From Clostridiales bacterium (lineage in GTDB: Bacteria > Bacillota > Clostridia > Oscillospirales > Oscillospiraceae): a stretch of DNA of 62,672 nt. The translations under genes were made by a program, and so were the position numbers. Positions 44,780-52,037 of this stretch are shown here, one piece after another; the first letter of the stretch is position 1, and each line of letters opens with the position of its first letter. Under the pieces are notes generated by a model. The model saw only the letters and a program-made list of their open reading frames with translations, searched no databases and had not been told where the DNA came from. The stretch spans positions 7,130 through 69,801 of the forward strand of contig CABIYX010000018.1 of NCBI GenBank assembly GCA_902363045.1, given 5' to 3'.

Positions 44780-45697
44780 TCAGGCCTCCTCCACACGGAA
44801 GCCCAGCTTGGCCGCTACCCGGCTGTACATGGGGGTGGGCACCCCGTACTTTTTGCCCAGGCGTACCACCTCAAAGATCAGGCCGTCCATCTCAGAGGGC
44901 TTTCCCGCGTCCAGGTCCCGCTTCAACGAGGTGGAGGCGTCCGGGTCCAGGGCGTCCTGAATGGCCAGGCTCCGGGCCACCGGATCCTCCGGGAAGGGGT
45001 GGCCCATGGCCTCAGCCAGAGCTCCGATCTCTCCCACCAGGGCCTTGAAATCCTCCCGAATCTGCCCGGGGACCTGCATCCCGGCCACCTTGACATCGTG
45101 GTAGATGCCGCAGGCCGCCATAGGGGACACCACGGAGAACTTCATCAGGGCGTCCCGCTGGATGTCCTGGGACAGGACGGCCTCCACGCCGCACTCATTC
45201 AGGTCCCGGGCCACCTGCTCCAGCTCCGGGCGGTACTCCTCCGGCATCCGCGGCCCAAACACCACCCGGAAAATATCCCCGCTCATATGGATGGTCCCCG
45301 GGGCCTTGATCTCCGCGGCGATGTAGATGCACCCGTCCGTCACCAGAGCGGGAGCCAGCTCCGGCTGGAGCCGCCCCCCTGTCCCGTAGAGGTTCAGGAT
45401 TGGGATGACGATGGTGTGGGCGTCGCACAGCCGCTTTAAAGCCGGGACCGTCTCCGCCAGGGAGTAGCCCTTGACGCACAGCAGGATCACATCAGGACGG
45501 CAGGAGCAGTGCTCCGCGTCCTCCGCCTCCACCGGAACGGCAAAGGTCCCATGCCGGCTCTCCAACACCAGACCGTTTTTCCGGATGGCCTCCAGATGGG
45601 CCCCCCGGGCGATCAGGGAGACGTCCTTTCCCCCCTGGGCCAGAAAGGCCGCCAGGCTGCCGCCGGTCCCCCCCGCGCCGAATACCAAATACTTCAT
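44780..45697 (-). CDS. panE: Ketopantoate reductase-family protein
   Basis: NADPH-dependent 2-dehydropantoate 2-reductase-like protein (305 aa), pantothenate/CoA pathway. The N-terminal Rossmann motif is VFGAGGTGGSLAAFL; the C-terminal substrate domain follows, with SLKRDLDAGKPSEMDGL, the KxxS-type block typical of PanE. The ATG at 45697 follows AGGAGGGATGCGG. No panB or panC is nearby, and paralogues of this family act on other 2-oxo acids, so the symbol is provisional. Confidence 0.82.
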   Translation of the reverse strand: MKYLVFGAGGTGGSLAAFLAQGGKDVSLIARGAHLEAIRKNGLVLESRHGTFAVPVEAEDAEHCSCRPDVILLCVKGYSLAETVPALKRLCDAHTIVIPILNLYGTGGRLQPELAPALVTDGCIYIAAEIKAPGTIHMSGDIFRVVFGPRMPEEYRPELEQVARDLNECGVEAVLSQDIQRDALMKFSVVSPMAACGIYHDVKVAGMQVPGQIREDFKALVGEIGALAEAMGHPFPEDPVARSLAIQDALDPDASTSLKRDLDAGKPSEMDGLIFEVVRLGKKYGVPTPMYSRVAAKLGFRVEEA

Positions 45698-45790
45698 CTC
45701 CGCATCCCTCCTGGAGCATTTTTCCCGTCCAGTATAGCATGGAGCCCCCTCCCACGCAAGCGCCTTCCCGGCGCGCGGGACAGGACGGAC

Positions 45791-46841
45791 TGTAGGACTA
45801 CAATACATATTGGACAGTTGAATAAAAAGGGATGAAGGATAAGGTCTCATCGGTTATAGTTGAAGTTGCGAGCAACAACCGCACGAGAGGAGACCAAATC
45901 CTTCATGAGCAAGAGTATAACACAAGACATGGCATATAGGCAATCCCTGATGAAATACGCAGAGAAATACGGCGTGAGCCGTGCCAGCCGGAAGTACAAC
46001 AAGAGCCGGTCCTACATCTACTTCTGGAAGGCTCGCTGGGATGGAACGGTCCAGTCCCTGACCTGCCAGTCCCGTCGGCCCCACAGCCACCCAAACCAGC
46101 ACACGGAGGCGGAGCTGAAGCTGATCCAGGATATGCGCCGCCGCAATCCCAGTCTGGGCATGGTGGAGTTGTGGCACCGGCTGCGGCAGCGGGGCTATAC
46201 CCGCCGTCCGGAGAGCCTGTTTCGGGTGATGCGCAAGCTGGGGTTGTTCCCAACGGCGGAGAAGAAAAAAGCATATAAGCCCAAGCCTTACGAGCAGATG
46301 ACCTATCCGGGCCAACGGGTCCAGGTAGATGTGAAGGTCGTACCCCGGAGATGTATTGCTGACCCGGAACTGCGTCTGTTCCAATATACCGCCATTGACG
46401 AATTCACACGACTGCGCTTCCTGGCCGCCTACCCGGAGCAAAGCACATATTCCTCCGCAGACTTCCTGAAAAAGCTGGCCAAATGGTATGCACGCCGGGG
46501 CATCCGGGTGGAGTGCGTCCAGACGGACAACGGATTTGAGTTCACCAACCGTTTTTCCAATAGCAAGCGAGATCTGCCCACCCTATTTGAGGCCACTGCG
46601 GAAAAACTGGGCATCCGGCACAAGCTCATTCGGCCCTACACGCCACGCCATAACGGAAAGGTGGAGCGAAGCCACCGGGAGGACCAGAAACGATTTTACG
46701 CCTGCCACCGCTTTTATTCTCTGGATGACTTCGCAAAGCAGCTCACTGTCCACAACCGCCGCTCCAATAACTTCCCCATGAGACCTTTAGGATGGCTTTC
46801 TCCTCTGGAGTTCACCGTCCAAGATGTTTGACAAACCTACA
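45791..46841 (+). mobile_element. IS481-type insertion sequence (1051 bp)
   Basis: Imperfect terminal inverted repeats: left TGTAGG-N8-ACATATTGGACAGT (from 45791) and right, read inward, TGTAGG-N8-ACATCTTGGACGGT (ending 46841). One transposase gene lies inside. I found no target-site duplication in the flanks (GGACGGAC on the left, ATCCGAAA on the right), which suggests an old insertion or later recombination. A second, inverted copy begins at 62587 and matches its right end at 85 of the 86 bases visible. Confidence 0.85.
45905..46831 (+). CDS. IS481-family DDE transposase
   Basis: Transposase of 308 aa. It has an N-terminal helix-turn-helix region (YGVSRASRKYNKSRSYIYFW) and a second HTH with GMVELWHRLRQRGYTRR. 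The catalytic rve domain has Asp in QVDVKVVP, Asp in VQTDNGFEF and Glu in HNGKVERSHRED, the order expected for an active DDE enzyme. The ATG at 45905 follows GAGAGGAGACC. No frameshift or stop is present, so this copy looks functional. Confidence 0.88.
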   Translation: MSKSITQDMAYRQSLMKYAEKYGVSRASRKYNKSRSYIYFWKARWDGTVQSLTCQSRRPHSHPNQHTEAELKLIQDMRRRNPSLGMVELWHRLRQRGYTRRPESLFRVMRKLGLFPTAEKKKAYKPKPYEQMTYPGQRVQVDVKVVPRRCIADPELRLFQYTAIDEFTRLRFLAAYPEQSTYSSADFLKKLAKWYARRGIRVECVQTDNGFEFTNRFSNSKRDLPTLFEATAEKLGIRHKLIRPYTPRHNGKVERSHREDQKRFYACHRFYSLDDFAKQLTVHNRRSNNFPMRPLGWLSPLEFTVQDV

Positions 46842-46883
46842 ATCCGAAATCGTTTCCCACAAGCTTGATATGATGATAGGTTT

Positions 46884-47140
46884 CCCCGGGAAATGGCCTG
46901 GCTCCGCCCCGGAAAGGGCCGCCCAATGCTCCGCGTGGTGCTCCTCCACTACAATGCCGTGCGCATCATGGTCCACTTTTGATGCTCCAACCCGGGTAAA
47001 GGCGGTTATGGACAGCAGGATCAGGCCCAGTAAGCGGCTCCTCCGCTTGTACAACCACACCCGGAGGGAGGCCACCAGGGCCACAGGCAGCAGAACACCC
47101 CGCAGTATCTGCCGCAATCGTGTACGGATAACCTTGACCT
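46884..47140 (-). pseudogene. Decayed copy of the small membrane protein gene at 54555-54974
   Basis: A minus-strand fragment encoding VEEHHAEHWAALSG, ITAFTRVGAS and LLPVALVASLRVWLYKRRS, clearly homologous to the intact gene at 54555-54974. It has lost a 13-codon piece of the central transmembrane segment and its C-terminal part. A 26-bp stretch at 46884-46909 recurs exactly at 54528-54553, just downstream of the intact gene. The intact and decayed copies bracket the CRISPR-cas locus as direct repeats. Confidence 0.75.
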
Positions 47141-47191
47141 GTATTCCCCCATAGGGGAACGACTCAATTGCAGCAACAATTTCTGCAAAGT

Positions 47192-47767
47192 ATTTCAATC
47201 CATGCTCTCTGTGCAGGGAGCGACATCTGGACAACAAGTACCAGGCGTACTATGCCACATTTCAACCCACGCTCCCCGTGCGGGGAGCGACAGCTTCGTA
47301 CTGCTTTCCAGATCCAGAAATTTTACATTTCAATCCACGCTCCCCGTGCGGGGAGCGACAATTGCGGGGGAACTTAGAGCGGGACATATCCAAGCATTTC
47401 AATCCACGCTCCCCGTGCGGGGAGCGACGGAAACCTGCGCCTACACTGCCCGCTACACTGCCAAATTTCAATCCACGCTCCCCGTGCGGGGAGCGACTCC
47501 TGCCCTCCACGCCGGATAAGCCGGATAATATGATTTCAATCCACGCTCCCCGTGCGGGGAGCGACAGCAGGTCTTTTGCGCCATCAACGATCCCACCAAG
47601 ATTTCAATCCACGCTCCCCGTGCGGGGAGCGACGACGTTGATTCTCCAGGCTCACCTGAGATTGAAATTTCAATCCACGCTCCCCGTGCGGGGAGCGACC
47701 GTATTATTTCTTTGTTCCCAACCGCCTGGTATGGATTTCAATCCACGCTCCCCGTGCGGGGAGCGAC
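47192..47767 (-). CRISPR. Type I-C CRISPR array, 9 repeats and 8 spacers
   Basis: Nine 33-bp repeats (plus-strand start ATTTCAATCCACGC, end CGGGGAGCGAC) at 47192, 47259, 47327, 47396, 47465, 47533, 47601, 47667 and 47735. Spacers are 34, 35, 36, 36, 35, 35, 33 and 35 bp. In crRNA sense (minus strand) each repeat ends GTGGATTGAAAT, the usual I-C form. The repeats at 47192 (four changes) and 47259 (one change) are degenerate, marking the leader-distal end. The leader lies on the high-coordinate side, next to cas2. Confidence 0.97.
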
Positions 47768-47940
47768 AGCGAAGATGCCCAAAACGGAACCGTTTATTTT
47801 GAGCAACTTTCATAATTTCAAAAAATATACGGACAGGACCAGAACAAAAGTCATCATTAAAATGGAACTTTGGATAAATTTATCCCCCTTTTCAGGTGCG
47901 AACCGAACAGGGAATCTGTGGTCACTTCTCCTTCGCACAC
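47768..47940 (-). promoter_or_regulatory. CRISPR leader
   Basis: A 173-bp AT-rich region between cas2 and the first intact repeat. It contains A/T runs (TATATTTTTTGAAATT on the minus strand) expected of a leader carrying the array promoter. No gene fits here. Confidence 0.75.
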
Positions 47941-48231
47941 TCAAAGGATCATAGGTTCTTCCGGCAGATACGTCTGCTTACAGCCAAAATGCTCGATTTT
48001 ATTTTCATAGCGTTTTCCTAAGTAATAAAACCGAAGACTGTCCTGTTCGGGGTCCATAATCGCACATAATTTTGCCTGGAGCAATTTGCACTGGGCAGGA
48101 TCCAGCAAACATTCAAAGACAGAATTTTGGACGCGCTGACCGTAATTGACGCACTGTTTGGAAATTTGTCTCAATCGTTTGCGGCCGGCGGCATCTTCGG
48201 TGTTTACGTCATAAGTGATCAGAACTAACAC
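47941..48231 (-). CDS. cas2: CRISPR-associated endonuclease Cas2, type I-C
   Basis: A 96-aa Cas2 with the ferredoxin-like fold. VLITYDVNTED carries the conserved Asp, RLRQISKQCVNYGQRVQNSVFE and the C-terminal half are intact, and length is normal. The start is GTG at 48231. Cas2 normally works with Cas1 in spacer capture, but cas1 is absent here, so this is an orphan adaptation gene. It overlaps the last codons of the cas4 remnant. Confidence 0.95.
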   Translation of the reverse strand: MLVLITYDVNTEDAAGRKRLRQISKQCVNYGQRVQNSVFECLLDPAQCKLLQAKLCAIMDPEQDSLRFYYLGKRYENKIEHFGCKQTYLPEEPMIL

Positions 48232-48386
48232 AAAGAATCACTTCCATAAAAAGGAGGATATGCGTCTGAGGTGCGCAAAGTTTCCTGCCGCTGCTGTTTC
48301 AGGCGGATAAGCGCCCATTGCCGGCGACAGAACACAAAAAGCCGGAGGCCGGAGAGGGGAAGCAGGTCCTCCTCACAGCAGATCAT
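48225..48386 (-). pseudogene. cas4: Truncated cas4 (deletion scar of cas4-cas1)
   Basis: A 53-codon frame starting in an ATGA overlap with the cas7 stop. Its first 39 residues read as the N terminus of a type I-C Cas4: EEDLLPLSGLRLFVFCRRQW (first cluster Cys), then ALIRLKQQRQETLRT. The sequence then changes abruptly to SDAYPPFYGSDSLC and stops inside cas2. Normal Cas4 is about 200 aa and would be followed by cas1 (about 340 aa). Both are deleted here. The last 25 nt before cas2 may be the tail of cas1, which I cannot verify. Confidence 0.8.
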
Positions 48387-49279
48387 CCCATCCGCACACA
48401 AGCGACGCCGGAAGGCAGCGCGGACTCGTCCACCGACACGGTATAGTCCTGATAGGAGCGTGCCGGAGCCAGGTCGTTGGGATCCTTTCGATCCACATGG
48501 ACCGCCTCAAACAGCTTCCAGGCGGGGGCGCAGCCCAGTTCGCTGTCATGCTTGAATACGATCAGGTCCCGGACAGCCATTTTCCCGCGGGCGGCAGAGT
48601 GGTCGTGTTCAAACATATTTAAAATAGCTTCCCACAGAAGGGACAGATCCTCTTCGGAAAAACCGGTGGTTTTTCGGGCCAGATTGGCGGAGATGTACCC
48701 CTCGCAACGGTAGAGCCCATAGGGGACGATATATTTGCGTCCCATCTCTGTTCCCTTCTTTTCCGCGTCAGCCTCAGTTGTGATGGCCACACGTGTAATG
48801 GTGACTTCCTGGGGAACGATGGGTTCCACGCTGCGGGCAAATCCCAACTGGACCGGACCACGTACCTGACCGCAGTTCAGGGCCGCTTTTACAAAGGTGG
48901 TCATGACCGCGCCGAAGGTGCGAATATCGTAGAAGTTGGCACACATCCAATCCCGAATGTTTCGGTCCAGATCAGGGTCGCTCTTTTTCTTCTCTTTGAC
49001 CGTTTTCTCGTCAATTTCCAGAGCGGTGTATGCCTCAGCATCGCTGCGGTTCAGGGGTACGCCATCTTTGACATAGATGCGGTAGCCGCTGCTATCTTCT
49101 TTTACGGTCTCCACATAGTTGCGGATCTTCCGCTTCAGGCACACATCGGTGACAATGCCAAGGCCGGTCTCCGGGTCCACCCGGGGCATATTTCCTGCGT
49201 CCGGATCTCCGTTTGGATTGCCGTTTTCCACGTCGAACAAAATGACAAATTCATAGCGGTTTTTGATGGGATCAGACAT
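48383..49279 (-). CDS. cas7c: Type I-C Cascade backbone protein Cas7 (Csd2)
   Basis: A 298-aa RAMP protein forming the crRNA-binding filament of Cascade. Hallmarks are NRYEFVILFDVENGNPNGDPDAGNMPRVDPE near the N terminus (quoted in part: DVENGNPNGDPDAGNMPR), FYDIRTFGAVM, GQVRGPVQLGFARS and ITRVAITTE. The ATG at 49279 overlaps the cas8c stop by 8 bp and has AAGGAGGAG upstream. No frame defects are visible. Confidence 0.95.
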   Translation of the reverse strand: MSDPIKNRYEFVILFDVENGNPNGDPDAGNMPRVDPETGLGIVTDVCLKRKIRNYVETVKEDSSGYRIYVKDGVPLNRSDAEAYTALEIDEKTVKEKKKSDPDLDRNIRDWMCANFYDIRTFGAVMTTFVKAALNCGQVRGPVQLGFARSVEPIVPQEVTITRVAITTEADAEKKGTEMGRKYIVPYGLYRCEGYISANLARKTTGFSEEDLSLLWEAILNMFEHDHSAARGKMAVRDLIVFKHDSELGCAPAWKLFEAVHVDRKDPNDLAPARSYQDYTVSVDESALPSGVACVRMG

Positions 49280-49649
49280 ATTCCTTCTCCTCCTTTTTCT
49301 GATAGCGGGCCTGGGTCTGGCAATAGTAGCCAAGCTGGAACGAGCCCTGTTGGGGCAGATTCATCCGGGCGGGGTAAGTATCCCCTATGCGGCTGCATAG
49401 ATCTGTCAGCTGCTTTTCGTAGAAGATACACAATCCAGTGTTGGACCCGCGCAGTTTCTTCAAATGCTTTTGGGCCAGGTTGATCAGAATGGGAAAAATG
49501 ACAGCGGGCGTTGCGGCGGCAGAATTAAAATACTTATCCTTGATCGTGGAATTGATACCAGGATTTGCAGACTCTTGAATGGCCTCCAGAACGGAGAAGA
49601 TCCGCCCCATCGTGTAGGGGATATTGTTTGTATCGGAATTGAGAGACAC
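49272..49649 (-). CDS. cas11c: Cas11c small subunit from an internal start in cas8c
   Basis: Inside cas8c and in frame with it, a strong ribosome binding site AAGGAGGT (49657-49664) stands 7 bp before a GTG at 49649. Translation from there gives a 125-aa protein (MSLNSDTNNIPYTMGRIF...) ending at the cas8c stop. Independent translation of a roughly 14-kDa Cas11 from the 3' end of cas8 is known for type I-C systems. The size and the ribosome binding site fit, but expression here is inferred. Confidence 0.75.
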   Translation of the reverse strand: MSLNSDTNNIPYTMGRIFSVLEAIQESANPGINSTIKDKYFNSAAATPAVIFPILINLAQKHLKKLRGSNTGLCIFYEKQLTDLCSRIGDTYPARMNLPQQGSFQLGYYCQTQARYQKKEEKEYV

Positions 49650-51044
49650 TTGTAAGACCTCCTTTGGTATATCTGGGTTTTCACGGTTTGCCGCCTCGCT
49701 TAACTTAATATAGTAGGCCTTTAGGATCGCCGCCCTTCCCCGGGTGACCTCCCGCTCTGCCCGGATCCGTAACGTCACACCGTTGAGCAGAGTGGTGGGA
49801 TAGCGGGTATTCATTAGGACAGCCCGCAGAACCTCGCCAGCCAGATCGGGAGCGGGGGATTTATCTCTGGAGTTCTGATTGACCGTCTCGCTGAGCAGCC
49901 TCCAGAGAGACAGCGTCTCAAATTTGTCATACGCAGGACGGACGATCTCCAACCGGCGGTAGTGGGCCTGGATATTGTCCAGAAACCCTTTGAACGTGTT
50001 ATGCAGGAAGAACCGCACGGAAAGCCGGGCAGCGTTGGGGGAGAGACCCAGGACATAGAAGTCCATATCAGGGTCCAGTCTGTCCTCCTGATAGATCACT
50101 GACTGTCCGGCACAGAGACTTTTTACCATTCCACGCAGGTCGTTTTCTGTATAAGAGGGGACGGCGGAGCCGAGAGCAACCCCTCCAAACAGGGCGGCAT
50201 AGGCCGGTTTTGCGTTTCTGGACCAGCAGACCACTGTGGCGTCACCGATACGGAACACATGGTCCCGATCCGCCAACAGGTGGTTCAGGGCGGAGGTATA
50301 GGCAAACGAGGCATATTTCCCGGTGGGCGCGTTCAAGTTCTGCTCCTTTCCATAGGAGCAGAAAGCCGGAGCGTTGAAGGATACCAGGGCCGCACCGCTG
50401 GATTGGGCTCCCGCCACATTTTTGATAGCGGGATGGATATTTTCGATGGGGCCCATTGCACCGGTGACGAGGCAGATGCCCTGTGGACCGTCTCCAGCGG
50501 CATTGTAGTCATTTTCCCACGCCTGTTGGATGGCCGGGTCATTGTGGACAAAACCTTCCGCTGTGCAAAAAATCAGGTTTCCGCCAGCAAGAATACCGTC
50601 CAGATGTTCTTGAAGGGCTGGGTTTTCCCTTGCCTTTTGTGGGTCCCAGGTCCGAAAGAACGCCAAAACAGCCTGGGCCGCCGGAGAATCCACATCCTTC
50701 AGCAGACTTTCGTGGCGCGCTTTACAGGCGGCGAAGCATTCCTGTGTTCGCTGGGGCTTGCCTTTGTTGTCGATCCCTAAGAAATAGCTGGAGTTATCGC
50801 AAAGAAAGTTGGCCGCCACACCAACCGTCCGTTTCACAGGGGCAGGGAGCGAAATACTCCGGGGTGCAAGGACCATTTTTTTACCCCTTGGCTGTTCTGT
50901 CTGCATAAAATCGACGCGCTCCAACGTCCCGTCCACTGCCAGGCAGAGGGCATAGGACACCTTCACCTTTGTCCATCCTGGAGCATCGATTTTCCTTTCC
51001 CGCTCCAGAGCCTGATAATACTCAGTCAGTGCCTGAAGGATCAT
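49272..51044 (-). CDS. cas8c: Type I-C Cascade large subunit Cas8c (Csd1)
   Basis: A 590-aa large subunit, which recognises the PAM and opens target DNA. N-terminal Csd1 features are ILQALTEYYQALERE and FLCDNSSYFLGID; the middle contains AFCSYGKEQNLNAPTGKYA, and the C-terminal third carries the small-subunit domain. Length is normal for the family (570-620 aa). It overlaps cas5c by 4 bp and cas7c by 8 bp, so the effector genes are tightly coupled. No stop or frameshift is seen. Confidence 0.94.
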   Translation of the reverse strand: MILQALTEYYQALERERKIDAPGWTKVKVSYALCLAVDGTLERVDFMQTEQPRGKKMVLAPRSISLPAPVKRTVGVAANFLCDNSSYFLGIDNKGKPQRTQECFAACKARHESLLKDVDSPAAQAVLAFFRTWDPQKARENPALQEHLDGILAGGNLIFCTAEGFVHNDPAIQQAWENDYNAAGDGPQGICLVTGAMGPIENIHPAIKNVAGAQSSGAALVSFNAPAFCSYGKEQNLNAPTGKYASFAYTSALNHLLADRDHVFRIGDATVVCWSRNAKPAYAALFGGVALGSAVPSYTENDLRGMVKSLCAGQSVIYQEDRLDPDMDFYVLGLSPNAARLSVRFFLHNTFKGFLDNIQAHYRRLEIVRPAYDKFETLSLWRLLSETVNQNSRDKSPAPDLAGEVLRAVLMNTRYPTTLLNGVTLRIRAEREVTRGRAAILKAYYIKLSEAANRENPDIPKEVLQVSLNSDTNNIPYTMGRIFSVLEAIQESANPGINSTIKDKYFNSAAATPAVIFPILINLAQKHLKKLRGSNTGLCIFYEKQLTDLCSRIGDTYPARMNLPQQGSFQLGYYCQTQARYQKKEEKEYV

Positions 51045-51712
51045 CCCCGCACCTCCCCGCTGTTCCGGTCCGGGACATTCAGAACTCCGTTTTGGAGGGC
51101 GCCCCGGAAGAATAGGGGCCGAATGTTTTCCGGGTCGGTGTAGTCCATGTCGTAGAGCATCCAGCCCAGGTCTTGGGTCCTGTCCTTCAGCTCATCGGGG
51201 CAGGCGGGGAGTCCCTCGCACCACTGGAATTGGGCGGGAAATTCCCGGCAGCCGAAGCAGGGCTGATGGTAGAACTGCCCCTTGCGAATACGGCGCTTTA
51301 CAATATCCTGAAATTTTCCGGGATTGTCCCCTTCGGCGGCCTGGTCTGTCATCTCAAAATGGGCCTCGATCACATATCGTACGTCCCGCAGCAGCAGGGC
51401 GGCCCGCTGCTGAATGTCATCCGAGGTGCATAGATACAGCTGTCCTTCCCCCTTCTCCATCACGGTGCGTGCCGTCCGGGCTGAAATTTTGGACTTTACT
51501 TCGTTGCGCCGCAGGTTGGTGAAACGGATGGGCTTGCACACATGGATCCGGTCGATGACCCACCGCAGCCCCGGGTGCCAGTAAATGGCTTCAATCAGTC
51601 CCCGGGCGGCGGAGGGGGTCATCACGTCGTAGCTGACCCGCTCCACCTTCATCTCCGGACGAGTAAATAGTGCGTAGTCTCCCCAGACTTCCAAAGAGAT
51701 TGACATAAGCAT
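51041..51712 (-). CDS. cas5c: Type I-C crRNA endonuclease Cas5c (Csd5)
   Basis: A 223-aa Cas5 that in type I-C replaces Cas6: it cuts pre-crRNA in the repeat, leaving an 11-nt 5' handle, and caps the Cascade foot. Recognisable blocks are WGDYALFTRPEMKVERVSYD, MTPSAARGLIEAIYWHP and GQFYHQPCFGCREFPAQF. Two ATGs are possible: 51712 (3 bp from AAGGAG) and 51706 (9 bp), the latter giving MSISLEVWGDYA. First gene of the cas5-cas8-cas7-cas2 unit, preceded by a roughly 160-nt leader. Confidence 0.94.
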   Translation of the reverse strand: MLMSISLEVWGDYALFTRPEMKVERVSYDVMTPSAARGLIEAIYWHPGLRWVIDRIHVCKPIRFTNLRRNEVKSKISARTARTVMEKGEGQLYLCTSDDIQQRAALLLRDVRYVIEAHFEMTDQAAEGDNPGKFQDIVKRRIRKGQFYHQPCFGCREFPAQFQWCEGLPACPDELKDRTQDLGWMLYDMDYTDPENIRPLFFRGALQNGVLNVPDRNSGEVRG

Positions 51713-51871
51713 TCACTCCTTTCTTTGATCTGTTTTCACGGAGATGGGAGCAGAATGCCGCTCCATAGGCAGGTATACCTTGTCGTATTTTAATGCAAGT
51801 ATACGGCCTCACCTCCATAGGCTTGAGATGAGTATACATTACCATGATTTTCTATTAGAGTCAAGTTAAAA
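51713..51871 (-). other. Untranslated leader of the cas5 operon with small open frames
   Basis: About 160 nt between the crRNA-like target site and cas5c. On the minus strand it has three GTATAC palindromes (near 51772, 51799 and 51833) and a small frame from ATG 51845 that runs into cas5c out of frame. A strong GGAGGTGAG (around 51806-51814) precedes a mini-frame TTG-CAT-TAA. No known protein is encoded. It is the position where a CreT-like toxin would be expected if this is a CreTA module; that is inference. Confidence 0.4.
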
Positions 51872-51890
51872 TTCAGTGGTTATTATATGT
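51872..51890 (-). promoter_or_regulatory. Self-target of the crRNA-like RNA over a -10 element facing cas5c
   Basis: Plus strand: TTC (type I-C PAM, 51872-51874) followed by AGTGGTTATTATATGT (51875-51890), which equals the guide start at 51962-51977 except at position 6. Minus strand: the same bases contain TATAAT (51887-51882), directed at cas5c. A good -35 is missing, so the promoter may be weak or need an activator. Confidence 0.7.
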
Positions 51891-51892
51891 AA

Positions 51893-51904
51893 GTCAAATT
51901 TGAC
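51893..51904. promoter_or_regulatory. 12-bp palindrome between divergent promoters
   Basis: The perfect palindrome GTCAAATTTGAC overlaps the -35 of the crRNA-like gene and sits 5 bp upstream of the minus-strand TATAAT. It is a plausible operator for a regulator of both units; no protein is known. Confidence 0.4.
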
Positions 51905-51928
51905 AATAGGTAAAAAAAGTGTTATTTT
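51900..51928 (+). promoter_or_regulatory. Promoter of the crRNA-like RNA
   Basis: TTGACA (51900-51905), a 17-bp spacer and TATTTT (51923-51928). The predicted start near 51935 is immediately before the degenerate repeat. Confidence 0.7.
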
Positions 51929-51934
51929 TACACG

Positions 51935-52018
51935 GTCAAGGATACTCTTGTGGATTGAAATAGTGGCTATTATATGTGTGCAATTTGGCGAAACCGGGAT
52001 AATAATCCCGGTTTCGCC
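51935..52018 (+). ncRNA. Solitary crRNA-like RNA (CreA-like) between cas3 and cas5c
   Basis: Order of elements: promoter (51900-51928); a degenerate repeat with small stem CAAG/CTTG (51937-51950) and then TGGATTGAAAT (51951-51961), identical to the 11-nt 3' end of the array repeats, i.e. the Cas5c-made handle; a 25-nt pseudo-spacer (51962-51986); and a 14-bp hairpin GGCGAAACCGGGAT/ATCCCGGTTTCGCC (51987-52018) in place of a second repeat. It is transcribed opposite to the cas genes. The guide matches 51875-51890 with a TTC PAM. CreA antitoxin RNAs and cas-regulating crRNA-like RNAs have this layout; function here is inferred. Confidence 0.75.
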
Positions 52019-52037
52019 ATTATTCTCCATTATTTTA

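Noticed and set aside
45783..46849. Target-site duplication of the IS element
   Set aside because: No matching direct repeat in the flanks (GGACGGAC on the left, ATCCGAAA on the right).
47278..47802. Open frames with repeated NPRSPCGER or STLPVRGAT segments
   Set aside because: They are translations of CRISPR repeats, not a repeat protein.
51591..51845. 84-codon minus-strand frame before cas5c
   Set aside because: The ATG has no ribosome binding site and the frame runs out of register into cas5c. I treat the region as leader; a toxin mini-ORF remains possible and is listed as a finding.
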